This document shows, one piece after another, positions 7,044 through 14,817 of a stretch of 46,000 nucleotides of DNA. The notes under the pieces are model-generated. The model had not been told where the DNA came from, ran no database searches, and saw only the letters and a program-made list of their open reading frames with translations. Each line of letters starts with the position of its first letter. The first letter of the stretch is position 1. The position numbers and the translations under genes are program-made. Location of the stretch: positions 1 to 46,000 of the forward strand of contig QFQM01000014.1 of NCBI GenBank assembly GCA_003243255.1. The letters run 5' to 3'. This DNA is from Flavobacterium psychrophilum. Its GTDB lineage: Bacteria; Bacteroidota; Bacteroidia; Flavobacteriales; Flavobacteriaceae.

Positions 7044-7582
7044 GATTTAAATTCTTCTTGTTGTAAGTTAGGTTTCTTTTTTAATATAGCTGCCGCAATT
7101 AATGCAATCAATAGTCCGATAGGGAGTATTTCCATATACGTATATAGTATTACTACGACAGGGTTTTTATATTGTTCTACAAATTCTGCATTTTGAGATG
7201 CCTGTGCCTGAAGTTCCTGTACAGTAGCTCCGGCAGCTTTCATTTGTTCCAGCTGGAAAGAGGTATATTTTTCAGCAAAATCGGGGTGGAAGTTGTAAAG
7301 AGCAATCAGCCATACAATTACATATATAGTAGAGGTAATCAGTGCCATCCACAATCCCATTAAAAAAGCTTTACCAAACGATATGCTTCCACCGTTTTGT
7401 TTATCCCTGTATGTTTTTATAGCTATAAACATTAAGGAGAAGGCAACTATCATTGAAGCAAAGCCATAGATCATGCCATAGGTCATGTGGGCTTCGTCCA
7501 TTTCACCGCTTGTAGAAATAAGGTAGCCAATAGTACTGATGAGCCCGCCAATCAATCCGTAAGTCCAGATAAGTTTTTTCAT
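7022..7582 (-). CDS. DUF4199 membrane protein
   Basis: 186 residues with four predicted membrane helices (about 6-24, 35-55, 70-95 and 145-166) and a Gln/Ala-rich loop between the last two. This matches DUF4199, a family I know mainly from Bacteroidota, of unknown function. It is first in a two-gene transcript with the VOC protein, overlapping by 22 bases. A sequence 21 bases before the ATG (7603-7616) resembles the YceI/pirin CRP/FNR-like box at 12 of 14 positions but lacks the conserved -7 spacing; see rejected items. Confidence 0.82.
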   Translation of the reverse strand: MKKLIWTYGLIGGLISTIGYLISTSGEMDEAHMTYGMIYGFASMIVAFSLMFIAIKTYRDKQNGGSISFGKAFLMGLWMALITSTIYVIVWLIALYNFHPDFAEKYTSFQLEQMKAAGATVQELQAQASQNAEFVEQYKNPVVVILYTYMEILPIGLLIALIAAAILKKKPNLQQEEFKSWAESQE

Positions 7583-7702
7583 AATTTGTTTTGTTTAGAG
7601 TGTTTAACCGGGACAAAATTGGGTATTACCGGCAATAAAAGCCTCATACTTTTGGGTGATTTACCGCCCTGATACTAAAATTACAACTTTTGGGTGATAT
7701 GA

Positions 7703-8173
7703 TTAGGGTATGATATTCAGTCTTTTGGCTTTTTCTACAGCCTGAGTACGTCTTTTTACATCAAGTTTCTCGAAAACTTTGCCTGAATGTGTCTTTATGG
7801 TATTAAGAGATACAAAAAGCTGCAGGGCAATTTCCTGGTTGCTCATCCCTTTCGCCATAAGTTCGAGTACTTCGAGTTCACGTTTGCTTATCGCCAGTTT
7901 TTCGAGTTCGGATTCGTTTCGGACAAACTCAGTTTCGGGAGTAATGAATACTTCTTTTTCGATTACAACAGTTTTTGTCTTAGGCCTGGCTAGTTTGAGA
8001 GTGAGCCATATTCCCAATCCGGTGAAAAGAAGGGCTATGATGCCAATGTAAAGATCCAGCGACTGATCCAGCACTAAAAAACGAAATTCCAGCCAGCGCA
8101 GCAATAAAAGCAGCAGCGCCAGGCTGGAACCGTATAGTATTGTATTCTTATATTTTTTGAATGCCTTTAACAT
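7703..8173 (-). CDS. Membrane-tethered LuxR-type HTH regulator
   Basis: 156 residues: two membrane helices at about residues 12-28 and 38-56, a short linker, then a C-terminal LuxR/GerE HTH (SKRELEVLELMAKGMSNQEI, recognition helix around SLNTIKTHSGKVFEKL). There is no receiver domain. Such membrane-anchored regulators would have to reach DNA from the inner membrane. ATG at 8173 is preferred over a TTG at 8191 because TATATTTG (8196-8189), a perfect -7 box, overlaps that TTG. It is the last gene of the ABC transporter cluster, so it likely responds to or controls that exporter (inference). Confidence 0.85.
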   Translation of the reverse strand: MLKAFKKYKNTILYGSSLALLLLLLRWLEFRFLVLDQSLDLYIGIIALLFTGLGIWLTLKLARPKTKTVVIEKEVFITPETEFVRNESELEKLAISKRELEVLELMAKGMSNQEIALQLFVSLNTIKTHSGKVFEKLDVKRRTQAVEKAKRLNIIP

Positions 8174-8188
8174 GCCTGCTGTTTCAGG

Positions 8189-8196
8189 CAAATATA
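8189..8196 (-). promoter_or_regulatory. -7 box of the LuxR-type gene
   Basis: TATATTTG (minus strand) lies between the permease stop codon (8199) and the regulator ATG (8173), giving a leader of about ten bases. The regulator can thus be transcribed apart from the transporter. Confidence 0.55.
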
Positions 8197-8198
8197 AA

Positions 8199-10415
8199 TT
8201 ATTTTTCTTCAGGCAACTGAAGTGCTTTCCTTAGTATTTTTTCAAATAACAAATCGTCAGGGAAAGGCATGTTTGAGTTTACAAAGTTACCCTGCGGGTC
8301 TATAAGGATAAATCTCGGAATGCCCTGTATGTTATAATCTTTACCCAGTTTTTTTGCATCATTTGCATGAAGCTGCAATACTGATTTCGATTTGCTTTTG
8401 GCCTCAATAAACCAGCTGTCTATCCTGTGGTCTGTGCTTAGGGCAACAAACTGTACCGGCTGGTTTTTGTACTTAAGGGCAAATTTTTCAAAATAAGGCG
8501 ATTGGTATCTGCACGGGCCACACCAGGTTGCCCATACGTCAATAACTACATATTTGCCTTTTAACGATTCCAGACTTACTTCTTTTCGGTCTAATGTCAT
8601 GGCAGTAAACAGCGGTGCAGCTTTTCCTTCACCCAGGTTTTCTATGGTTTTAGTATTATTAAGGGTAATAGCTGCATATCTTTTGTCATTAAAAGTAGAG
8701 GCATATCCTTCAAGAAGTTTATTCCTTTCATCTTTGTTAGATGCGTCTTTAATGCTCTTGTTAAGCTGTCGGTAAAGCAGTTTATCTTTAAAAGAACCCG
8801 CAGGGAGTTTATTGATTGCCAGCAAAGCTTTAGTATTTAAATCAATATCATCTTTGTTGTCAGCGGTAATTTGTGTCATTACATAATCAAAATACTCAAC
8901 AGAACTTATAAGGCTTTCATCTTTTAATGACACCGTTTTTTTCATGTCTTTAATTTCGGCAGATTCATCGGTGTTTTCTTTTGGATATAACGCGGCTCTC
9001 TTTTTAACAAACGAATCCCATAGGTTGAGGTACTTTATAGTAGTAAGTTTTTTATCTTTTTCAATAAAATCTTCGCGAAGTACATAATTATCTACTGTTT
9101 TAAATTTATTGGACTCATCCATTTTATCCTTCCATTCGTCAACCAGCTGTTCGGTAATAAAAGTTGGGTTATCCATAAACTGGTTCTGGTCAAGATAATA
9201 AGAAATACTGCTCCACGAATAGTCTTCTTTGGTGCTGTAGTTGTTTTCGGCAAGACGTGTACCTTTTTTGACAGATGTTAACTGCTGTCCAAACAGCTTA
9301 AGTTCAATATTAACGCTGTCTTTATTCCCTAAAACAATAAAGTCCTGCGCAGTATCGTCATAAAGTACCTCATATTTATCCAGGGCAATATCTTTAGTAA
9401 TAACTCCGTGAAATTTACCGTCTTTAACCGGTATAACAGCAACAGTATCTTTAATGAACAGATCTCTTACATACACATTCTGCACCGGGGTATTGCCTTC
9501 AATGCTACCACTGACAACTGTTTTACCATGATTAACCATACGGTTAGGTGTGATAATATATATGAGTAATCCGCCAAAAACAACCACTATTGCTGCAAAT
9601 TTGGCAAAACGTACTCCGCTGCTGAAGAATGCATTTTTTATGCCTTTATGCTTGTACCATTTAAAGCCAATATACAGGAGTATAATTCCAACAATAAAAC
9701 TTACAGCTTCTGAATAAGTGACCCAATAGCCCAAATCGCTTCCTTTTTTATATCGGGAGATTTTATCGAGTGTCTCTAAAGGATACCAGGCCGGGACATC
9801 TACACTGAAACCTTTGAGGAAAAGAAAAGTAAGAAGAAGAAAAATACCAATCAGCATAGACCAGATAAAGCTCGGCATCAATACCGAAAGCACATACTGA
9901 AATGCCGTAAACAATAACGAAGCAAGGAATAGCCTTGCCATCAGCCAAAAGATTTCGGTAAAGGCAAATTCTGTGGTGGCGTGCTTAGGAATGTCTAAGG
10001 TTAGGCTTAATAAAAATGCGGTTAGGTATCCCACAACAACCAGCGATATTATACTGATAATATTCGTGATGAGCGCTACTGTGAATTTCGAAAAATAAAT
10101 AGACAGTTTTTTAATAGGTTGTGTTTCCATAAGCTGCCATCCGCCATATTTATGGTCGAGTTGAGTAAGCCTGCTTACGGTTATGATTATAAGCATAGGG
10201 AAGAAGAACCCTGCAAAAGGATCTAGTGTTTCTTCAATAAATTTAAGGTAGTAGTTAAAAGGAATTCCGCCTTCATTCATTTCAGGATCATCAAATAGTT
10301 TGATAAGCCCTACGATTAGCGGAGAAATGGCTCCCAGTATAATAGCAACAACATAAATTCCTGTTCCCTTTTTCTTCAGGTGTTCTGCCTTTAGGGCGGT
10401 TATATAATTTTGCAT
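8199..10415 (-). CDS. ABC-2 type permease fused to a TlpA-like thioredoxin domain
   Basis: 738 residues in one open frame. Residues 1-292 are an ABC-2 permease with seven predicted helices (about 18-38, 66-82, 111-138, 155-178, 184-203, 236-254, 271-290), which puts the rest outside the cytoplasm. Residues about 300-375 look like the beta-rich N-domain of Bacteroidota TlpA proteins (DUF4369-like), then a helical spacer, then a thioredoxin domain with VIDVWATWCGPC (CxxC at 632-635) and the cis-Pro motif GIPRF. Permeases of this class normally end after the membrane part. The ATPase gene lies 18 bases upstream and the LuxR-type regulator follows. It suggests export or lipid flipping coupled to thiol chemistry in the periplasm; the substrate is unknown. 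Confidence 0.88.
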   Translation of the reverse strand: MQNYITALKAEHLKKKGTGIYVVAIILGAISPLIVGLIKLFDDPEMNEGGIPFNYYLKFIEETLDPFAGFFFPMLIIITVSRLTQLDHKYGGWQLMETQPIKKLSIYFSKFTVALITNIISIISLVVVGYLTAFLLSLTLDIPKHATTEFAFTEIFWLMARLFLASLLFTAFQYVLSVLMPSFIWSMLIGIFLLLTFLFLKGFSVDVPAWYPLETLDKISRYKKGSDLGYWVTYSEAVSFIVGIILLYIGFKWYKHKGIKNAFFSSGVRFAKFAAIVVVFGGLLIYIITPNRMVNHGKTVVSGSIEGNTPVQNVYVRDLFIKDTVAVIPVKDGKFHGVITKDIALDKYEVLYDDTAQDFIVLGNKDSVNIELKLFGQQLTSVKKGTRLAENNYSTKEDYSWSSISYYLDQNQFMDNPTFITEQLVDEWKDKMDESNKFKTVDNYVLREDFIEKDKKLTTIKYLNLWDSFVKKRAALYPKENTDESAEIKDMKKTVSLKDESLISSVEYFDYVMTQITADNKDDIDLNTKALLAINKLPAGSFKDKLLYRQLNKSIKDASNKDERNKLLEGYASTFNDKRYAAITLNNTKTIENLGEGKAAPLFTAMTLDRKEVSLESLKGKYVVIDVWATWCGPCRYQSPYFEKFALKYKNQPVQFVALSTDHRIDSWFIEAKSKSKSVLQLHANDAKKLGKDYNIQGIPRFILIDPQGNFVNSNMPFPDDLLFEKILRKALQLPEEK

Positions 10416-10433
10416 GAGTATAGTTGTAAGATG

Positions 10434-11345
10434 TTATTTTTGATTCACTAAAGCCATAAACCACTCTTCCAGTCCGTCAAGTATTTTTATCTCGTAGATA
10501 TCGGCTCCTTTGTTTACCAGGTCTTTGGTAAACTGCGGTATATCTTCACGGCTTTCAAGCTCTAATGTTATCTGGGAAGCGTTTTCTAACACAATGTTTT
10601 CGTGTTTTTGCTTTAGTTCATTGTCCCACTTATCCGCATCTTTAAGCGTAATACGTATTTTACATGCTCCCGAAAATTTAGAGAGTTCTTCTATCGAGCC
10701 TTCAAATCTCAGCTTTCCGTTACTGATGATGCCTACATGGGTACACATCTTTTCAATTTCGGCAAGCAGGTGGCTCGATACAAAAATGGTAACGCCTTTT
10801 TCTTTGTTCAGCCTTACCAGTAGGCGGCGGATGTCCTGGATTCCATTAGGGTCAAGCCCATTTACGGGTTCATCCAGCAATAAAAGTTCAGGTTCATCCA
10901 GTAGTGCCATAGCAATAGCCAGGCGCTGCTTCATTCCCAGGGAGTATTGTTTGGCTTTTCGCTTGGCATCTTTTGTGAGCTCTACCAGTTCTAATATTTC
11001 GTCAATCTTGCTCAACGGGACATTGCGCAGCTTTGCAATATATTTAAGGTTGTTGTATCCGCTAAGGTGCAGGTATAGTGCCGGACTCTCAACCAGGGAT
11101 CCTACCTTTTCAAATACTTCGGGCAATTGTTCGTGCAACGGCTTGCCAAACATTGAGATTGATTTATCCTGTTGCGGCAGTATGCCTGTGAGCAGCCTCA
11201 TTGTTGTAGATTTTCCGGCACCGTTTGGGCCAAGGAAACCATAAATAGAGCCTTTCGGTATATTCAGCGATACGTCGTCGAGTACTTTTCGGTGTTTCGA
11301 ATAACGAAATGTGAGAGATTGTGTCTGGATTATAAATTCAGCCAT
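10434..11345 (-). CDS. ABC transporter ATP-binding protein
   Basis: 303 residues. Nucleotide-binding domain with Walker A GPNGAGKST, signature YSLGMKQRLAIAMALL, Walker B LLLLDEPVNGLDPNG and the switch His in VSSHLLAEIEKM. The C-terminal ~80 residues form the extra domain typical of BcrA/NatA-like exporters. It is the first gene of the cluster and partners the permease-thioredoxin protein 18 bases downstream. Function as exporter or self-immunity transporter is by family; nothing here fixes the substrate. It diverges from yaaA. Confidence 0.93.
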   Translation of the reverse strand: MAEFIIQTQSLTFRYSKHRKVLDDVSLNIPKGSIYGFLGPNGAGKSTTMRLLTGILPQQDKSISMFGKPLHEQLPEVFEKVGSLVESPALYLHLSGYNNLKYIAKLRNVPLSKIDEILELVELTKDAKRKAKQYSLGMKQRLAIAMALLDEPELLLLDEPVNGLDPNGIQDIRRLLVRLNKEKGVTIFVSSHLLAEIEKMCTHVGIISNGKLRFEGSIEELSKFSGACKIRITLKDADKWDNELKQKHENIVLENASQITLELESREDIPQFTKDLVNKGADIYEIKILDGLEEWFMALVNQK

Positions 11346-11408
11346 TGGTTATATAGTTGGTTAATGGTTACTAATATAAGAATTAACTGATAACGTATAA
11401 ATGCCATT

Positions 11409-11438
11409 TTGAGTATACTATTACATTCACTAACTTTG
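11409..11438 (+). promoter_or_regulatory. Consensus promoter of yaaA
   Basis: TTG (11409-11411), exactly 19 bases, then TAACTTTG (11431-11438): the full Bacteroidota primary-sigma pattern TTG-N19-TAnnTTTG. The ATG follows at 11456, so the leader is about 12 bases. It is the best promoter match in the window. Confidence 0.75.
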
Positions 11439-11455
11439 AGGTATAATTCACTTTT

Positions 11456-12214
11456 ATGAAAATTGTAATATCGCCGGCCAAGTCGCTGGATTTTGAAACT
11501 AAACTTCCTACCCGTAAACATACCGAATCTGCTTTTCTGGCAAATGCCGAAGAGGTTCATAAAGCCCTGAAAGAAAAATCGCCTAAGGAATTGAGCGAAC
11601 TGATGGATATATCTGATAAGCTTGCCGACCTGAACTGGCAACGTAACCAGGACTGGAAATTGCCATTTACTACAAAAAATGCACGTCCGGCTATGTATGC
11701 CTTCAACGGTGATGTATATATAGGACTTGATGCCTATACTTTACCGGCAGCCAAGATCAATAAGATTCAGGATTCTTTAAGGATTCTTTCCGGTTTATAC
11801 GGATTGTTGAAACCACTAGACCTTATCCAGCCATACCGTCTCGAAATGGGAACACAAATGCCGGTAGGAGAGAACAAGAATCTCTATGAGTATTGGAAAA
11901 AGACCATTACCGAAGCTTTAAACAACGAATTAGCTGATGATGAGCTTTTCGTTAACCTGGCAAGCAATGAATATTTTAGTGCTGTTGACGCCAAAGCATT
12001 GAAAGTGTCGGTAATAACTCCGGAGTTTAAGGATTACAAAGACGGGAAACTTAAAATGATTAGCTTTTTTGCCAAAAAGGCGAGAGGAATGATGGTACGT
12101 TATATCATTGATAAGAATATAAAAACGCTTAAAGGATTGAAAGGGTTTGATTACGATGGCTATAAATTTGATCCTAAGCTGTCAAAAGGGAATACTTTAG
12201 TGTTTACCAGATAG
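11456..12214 (+). CDS. yaaA: YaaA-family peroxide stress protein
   Basis: 252 residues, full-length UPF0246/YaaA family: opens [18 protein letters not shown], contains [23 protein letters not shown] and [11 protein letters not shown], and ends with the [10 protein letters not shown] segment. In E. coli YaaA lowers free iron during hydrogen-peroxide stress and is OxyR-regulated; a DNA-binding fold has been described for the family. Here it has its own consensus promoter and no OxyR gene nearby. It is followed by a purine-rich low-complexity spacer rather than a hairpin. Confidence 0.93.
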   Translation: MKIVISPAKSLDFETKLPTRKHTESAFLANAEEVHKALKEKSPKELSELMDISDKLADLNWQRNQDWKLPFTTKNARPAMYAFNGDVYIGLDAYTLPAAKINKIQDSLRILSGLYGLLKPLDLIQPYRLEMGTQMPVGENKNLYEYWKKTITEALNNELADDELFVNLASNEYFSAVDAKALKVSVITPEFKDYKDGKLKMISFFAKKARGMMVRYIIDKNIKTLKGLKGFDYDGYKFDPKLSKGNTLVFTR

Positions 12215-12320
12215 TGATGAGAATTGAGGTAGTAGTATTGAGAGGTTAGATAATAGATGATAGATATTAGATAACAGATGAGTTTTGGGATTTGGAATTT
12301 GAAAACTGGAATTTGAAAAA
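12215..12320 (+). repeat. Purine-rich degenerate 7-8 base repeat between yaaA and the next gene
   Basis: About 100 bases nearly free of C. One part repeats TAGATRA-like heptamers (TTAGATAA, TAGATGA, TAGATAT, TAGATAA, CAGATGAG) and the next repeats GGAATTTGAAAA-like units. It lies at the 3' end of yaaA and runs into the start of the next gene. No coding potential or promoter is evident. Confidence 0.6.
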
Positions 12321-12671
12321 ATGAGGATTGAGGATTTGTTCAAACTGGAAAATACAGAAAGAGAGTATAAGCAGTCGGTAATTATCAACTTTTATTACGG
12401 GTATCAGGAATTAGAAGAACTGCACAATCTTGAAAGTAAACTCAGGATATTGCTTTTCGACAAGGGAATAGGAGAGCTTGATGGCCACGAGATCAATATT
12501 GATGGTTCTGATGGTACATTATTTCTTTACGGGCATAATGCGGAGGTTCTTTTCAAAACGATTGAACCTGTATTGCTTCAAACCCCTTTTATGAAAAAGG
12601 CAGAAGTTTACCTTCGCTTTGGCGATACTAAAGATGCTTCGGCTCCTGAAATTGACTTCATACTCGAATAA
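12321..12671 (+). CDS. Small conserved-looking cytoplasmic protein, unknown
   Basis: Not assigned to a named family. 116 residues, acidic, no signal peptide or membrane helix. It contains GIGELDGHEINIDGSDGTLF and YGHNAEVLFKTIEPVLL, a pattern of alternating short strands and helices suggesting a compact alpha/beta fold; the Gly-Asp rich stretch looks conserved-type rather than random. The start at 12321 follows the low-complexity spacer and the gene ends 18 bases before a strong bidirectional terminator. Codon use matches its neighbours, so it is likely a real gene. Confidence 0.72.
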   Translation: MRIEDLFKLENTEREYKQSVIINFYYGYQELEELHNLESKLRILLFDKGIGELDGHEINIDGSDGTLFLYGHNAEVLFKTIEPVLLQTPFMKKAEVYLRFGDTKDASAPEIDFILE

Positions 12672-12689
12672 AAAACTTAAAAAGATAAA

Positions 12690-12716
12690 CGGCGATAAGA
12701 ATAGTTCTTATCGCCG
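12690..12716. terminator. Bidirectional terminator
   Basis: CGGCGATAAGAA (12690-12701) and TTCTTATCGCCG (12705-12716) form a perfect 12-bp stem with a 3-base loop, with T-run on the plus side and A-run on the other. It serves the convergent 12321-12671 and DsbA-like genes. Confidence 0.92.
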
Positions 12717-12748
12717 CTTTTTATATAAAGAGTTGGAGGTTTGCAGTT

Positions 12749-13735
12749 TTATTTTTTGCTGTAAAGCTTACCGGTTTTAATGGCCTTCCTGCTCAAAGTT
12801 CCCTTTCTATAGTGTTTTTCCAGAATTTCTTTGGCTTTAACAGTCGGTATGTCAAGAATTTCAGCATATTCCCTTACGGAGAGTGTAGGGTAGTGAGTAA
12901 ACAGATATAAAGAGTCTTCATGGCTTATGCTTTTCTTTTTAGCTTCCGGATGTAATGCTAAAATTACTTTTTCATAAGCATCATAAGGTTTAGAGCCATA
13001 AACGGTTAGTTGATTAACGGTGCCATCAGAAAAGAAAAGAGTAGGAAACCCCCGCACCCCCATGCGTCGGGCAAGCTCCAGGTCTTTTTGAAACAATTCT
13101 TTGGCACCACCATCATAATCCTGTTTCAGTTTCACAACATCCAGTCCGGCTTCTTTCGCAGCAGGAGCAATGTTTTCCCATTTGGCAATATTCTTTTTGT
13201 CGAGATAAAGTCCTTCGCGTAGTATTCGCATAAACGCAATGGCTTTAACCGGATCCTGCATTTGAGCCGCTTTCATGGCAATACACGATGGATAAGAAGA
13301 ATCAAGCGGATCTTCAAGCCATACATCGCCGTCTATAGGCATCTGGTAGTAAAGGCTTGCTTCATCCCAGTGATGCGCAACATCCGATGGTTTGCTGATG
13401 CTTCCGCTATTGTAGCTCCAGTCGGGCAGCAGACCGCCCATGCGGTAATCTATTTCAAAATATTCACCATATTCCAGTTTCAGCTTGCGCAGCTGAGGTT
13501 CAATACCCCAGCAGGAGGAGCAGATAGGATCGGTGTAATAAATAATTTTTACAGGTTTGTTACCTTTTGTAATGGTATTGTCTCCAACTGATGATGAGGT
13601 AGAAGGAATTTCGCACGAACCTGTTTCGGGGTCGCACAGCAGCGGATTGTTTTTAGTATCGTTCATTTTTTGATTGATTTGTGACTGGCAGCTGATACCG
13701 GTTATCAGGATTAAGAGTAGATGGATGTACTTCAT
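12749..13735 (-). CDS. DsbA-family thiol oxidoreductase lipoprotein
   Basis: 328 residues from ATG 13735, chosen because it gives a clean lipoprotein signal MKYIHLLLILITGISC. After a spacer that includes LLCDPETGSCEIP comes a DsbA/FrnE-type thioredoxin fold with active site DPICSSCWG (CxxC), a helical insertion and the cis-Pro region RGFPTLFFSDG. Members oxidise or isomerise disulfides, and the SpxH branch acts as an adaptor in Firmicutes. The lipid anchor places this one in the periplasm. The C-terminal ~60 residues form an extra basic helical tail. It diverges from an HxlR regulator with a shared dyad between them, so redox-responsive control is likely. Confidence 0.88.
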   Translation of the reverse strand: MKYIHLLLILITGISCQSQINQKMNDTKNNPLLCDPETGSCEIPSTSSSVGDNTITKGNKPVKIIYYTDPICSSCWGIEPQLRKLKLEYGEYFEIDYRMGGLLPDWSYNSGSISKPSDVAHHWDEASLYYQMPIDGDVWLEDPLDSSYPSCIAMKAAQMQDPVKAIAFMRILREGLYLDKKNIAKWENIAPAAKEAGLDVVKLKQDYDGGAKELFQKDLELARRMGVRGFPTLFFSDGTVNQLTVYGSKPYDAYEKVILALHPEAKKKSISHEDSLYLFTHYPTLSVREYAEILDIPTVKAKEILEKHYRKGTLSRKAIKTGKLYSKK

Positions 13736-13775
13736 ATAATTTTTTTGTAACTCCCGATAGCACGGTAATAATTCA

Positions 13776-13801
13776 TAATTTTGACGCAAAGTTTGCAACA
13801 A
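13776..13801 (+). promoter_or_regulatory. Shared dyad operator and hxlR promoter
   Basis: TAATTTTG (13776-13783) is a perfect -7 box for hxlR. Overlapping it is a dyad of the form TTGnnGCAAA-G-TTTGCnnCAA (13781-13801). On the minus strand the same dyad contains AAACTTTG (13794-13787), a plausible -7 for the DsbA-like gene. One protein bound here would cover both start regions. Confidence 0.6.
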
Positions 13802-13831
13802 TTCACACACCAGTCAATAAGTCAAAAAAAT

Positions 13832-14143
13832 ATGACTATCAAAAAAGATACAGATTCCGTTTCAGAATGTCCTGCTGAAGGCCTTTTAAAAATGCTTTCG
13901 GGTAAATTTAAAGCACAGATATTTCGTCTAGCCCTCGAAGGTCCGTTGAGGTTTAATACACTTATGAGGCAAATTGAAGGAGCGAATAAGCAATCGGTTT
14001 CCGTTGCTTTAAGGGAACTTGAAGATTTTGGATTGTTAGAAAAGAAAACAATCAGCGTAAAGCCTCTGCATATAGAATATACGCTTTCTGAGAAAGGGGA
14101 GTCCCTTGTGCCGGTTTTCAGGCAGCTTGAGCTTTTATCATAA
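13832..14143 (+). CDS. HxlR-family winged-helix regulator
   Basis: 103 residues from ATG 13832. HxlR/DUF24 winged HTH: the N-terminal Cys-Pro-Ala-Glu pattern (SECPAEGLLKMLSGKFKAQI), then GPLRFNTLMRQIEGANKQSV, a recognition helix ending LRELEDFGLLEKK, and the wing SVKPLHIEYTLSEKG. The N-terminal Cys is the redox-sensing residue in relatives such as YodB and HypR of Bacillus. It diverges from a DsbA-like thiol oxidoreductase, with a dyad operator covering both promoters. That makes a thiol- or quinone-sensing repressor of the DsbA gene likely (inference). Confidence 0.93.
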   Translation: MTIKKDTDSVSECPAEGLLKMLSGKFKAQIFRLALEGPLRFNTLMRQIEGANKQSVSVALRELEDFGLLEKKTISVKPLHIEYTLSEKGESLVPVFRQLELLS

Positions 14144-14147
14144 ATAA

Positions 14148-14181
14148 AAACGCCGAAGAGAAATCAGTATCTTCGGCGTTT
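14148..14181. terminator. Bidirectional terminator
   Basis: AAACGCCGAAGA (14148-14159) and TCTTCGGCGTTT (14170-14181) form a perfect 12-bp stem with a 10-base loop, followed by CGTTTTT. It separates convergent hxlR and the DUF3861 gene. Confidence 0.9.
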
Positions 14182-14219
14182 CGTTTTTAGAATCAGATGT
14201 GTATATAACTAATCAGGAG

Positions 14220-14507
14220 TTATTTTTTGAGTTTAGCCATAAAGTTCTTAAACTCCGGAAGGAATTCAGAGAACAGTTCATTGTCTTTGTTCTTCAGCAT
14301 CACTTCGCTAAACATTTTAAGTCCAATGGCAAATTGTGCCGATTGTTCCGTGTCCTCAAAATGATTCTTTTCCTGCAGCCTTTTAATAATTGAGAATATC
14401 TCATCGTGATTATCAAACTCAAGCCCGAGGGAAGGGTTTAGGTTTTCTTCTTTCGGACTGAACGTATGTTCCAGCGTGATCTTATAGTGGTTGTATTTCG
14501 GATTCAT
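14220..14507 (-). CDS. DUF3861 domain protein
   Basis: 95 residues matching the DUF3861 layout: a first strand YNHYKITLEHTF, then LGLEFDNHDEIFSIIKRLQEK, and IGLKMFSEVMLKNKDNELFSEF with a Lys-rich C-terminus. Function unknown; short cytoplasmic protein, full-length for the family. It is preceded by an ACTG-type heptameric repeat and a possible 53-codon gene on the same strand. Confidence 0.85.
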   Translation of the reverse strand: MNPKYNHYKITLEHTFSPKEENLNPSLGLEFDNHDEIFSIIKRLQEKNHFEDTEQSAQFAIGLKMFSEVMLKNKDNELFSEFLPEFKNFMAKLKK

Positions 14508-14524
14508 AGGTAAATATTTAGGTG

Positions 14525-14556
14525 CTGATTACTGAATACTGCGACTGCCAACTGAT
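14525..14556 (-). repeat. Degenerate ACTG heptamer repeat
   Basis: ACTGAAT, ACTGCG, ACTGCCA, ACTGA lie in a row, at the 3' end of the 53-codon frame. It is the same kind of short-unit repeat as at 14785-14815 and 33985-34008. Confidence 0.5.
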
Positions 14557-14717
14557 TAAGGCCATGCAAATTCTGAAAGGCCATGAATATCATGCTCCTT
14601 ATCGGTGCCTAAAAGTCTTTTTAGAGCAGTGATTATACTGTCTTTGTTTATTGCCTCTGCATTTTTGCTTTCGGTTTCGTTTTTTGAAACCTTAGGCTCA
14701 TCGTAATTTTTTTCCAT
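14556..14717 (-). CDS. Possible 53-residue protein
   Basis: An ATG at 14717 opens 53 codons to a TAA at 14556: N-terminus MEKNYDEPKVSKNETESKNA, then NKDSIITALKRLLGTDKEHD and a C-terminal SEFAWP. It is hydrophilic, Lys/Glu-rich, with one amphipathic helix around IITALKRLL. It fills an otherwise empty 310-base gap between the DUF3861 gene and the efflux operon. It has no recognised family and no clear promoter, so the call rests on length, codon flavour and position only. A plausible small gene, not secure. Confidence 0.45.
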   Translation of the reverse strand: MEKNYDEPKVSKNETESKNAEAINKDSIITALKRLLGTDKEHDIHGLSEFAWP

Positions 14718-14817
14718 TTTGATTTGATTTTTGATTTTGATTGATGTTTAAAAATAGGCCCATCATTACTGACAGGCCTGTATATTCTGTCAACTTAAAA
14801 CTGTCAACTGTTAACTA

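Noticed and set aside
7603..7616. Third CRP/FNR-like box before the DUF4199 gene
   Set aside because: TTGTCCCGGTTAAA matches 12 of 14 positions but the dyad is broken, it lies only 21 bases from the ATG and no CAAAG occurs 30 bases away.
10510..11244. 244-codon plus-strand frame opposite the ABC ATPase
   Set aside because: Ser-rich shadow of a well-supported gene on the other strand; no promoter or family.
12197..12388. 63-codon minus-strand frame over the purine-rich spacer
   Set aside because: Reads Ser/Leu/Asn low complexity from the degenerate repeat; not a gene.
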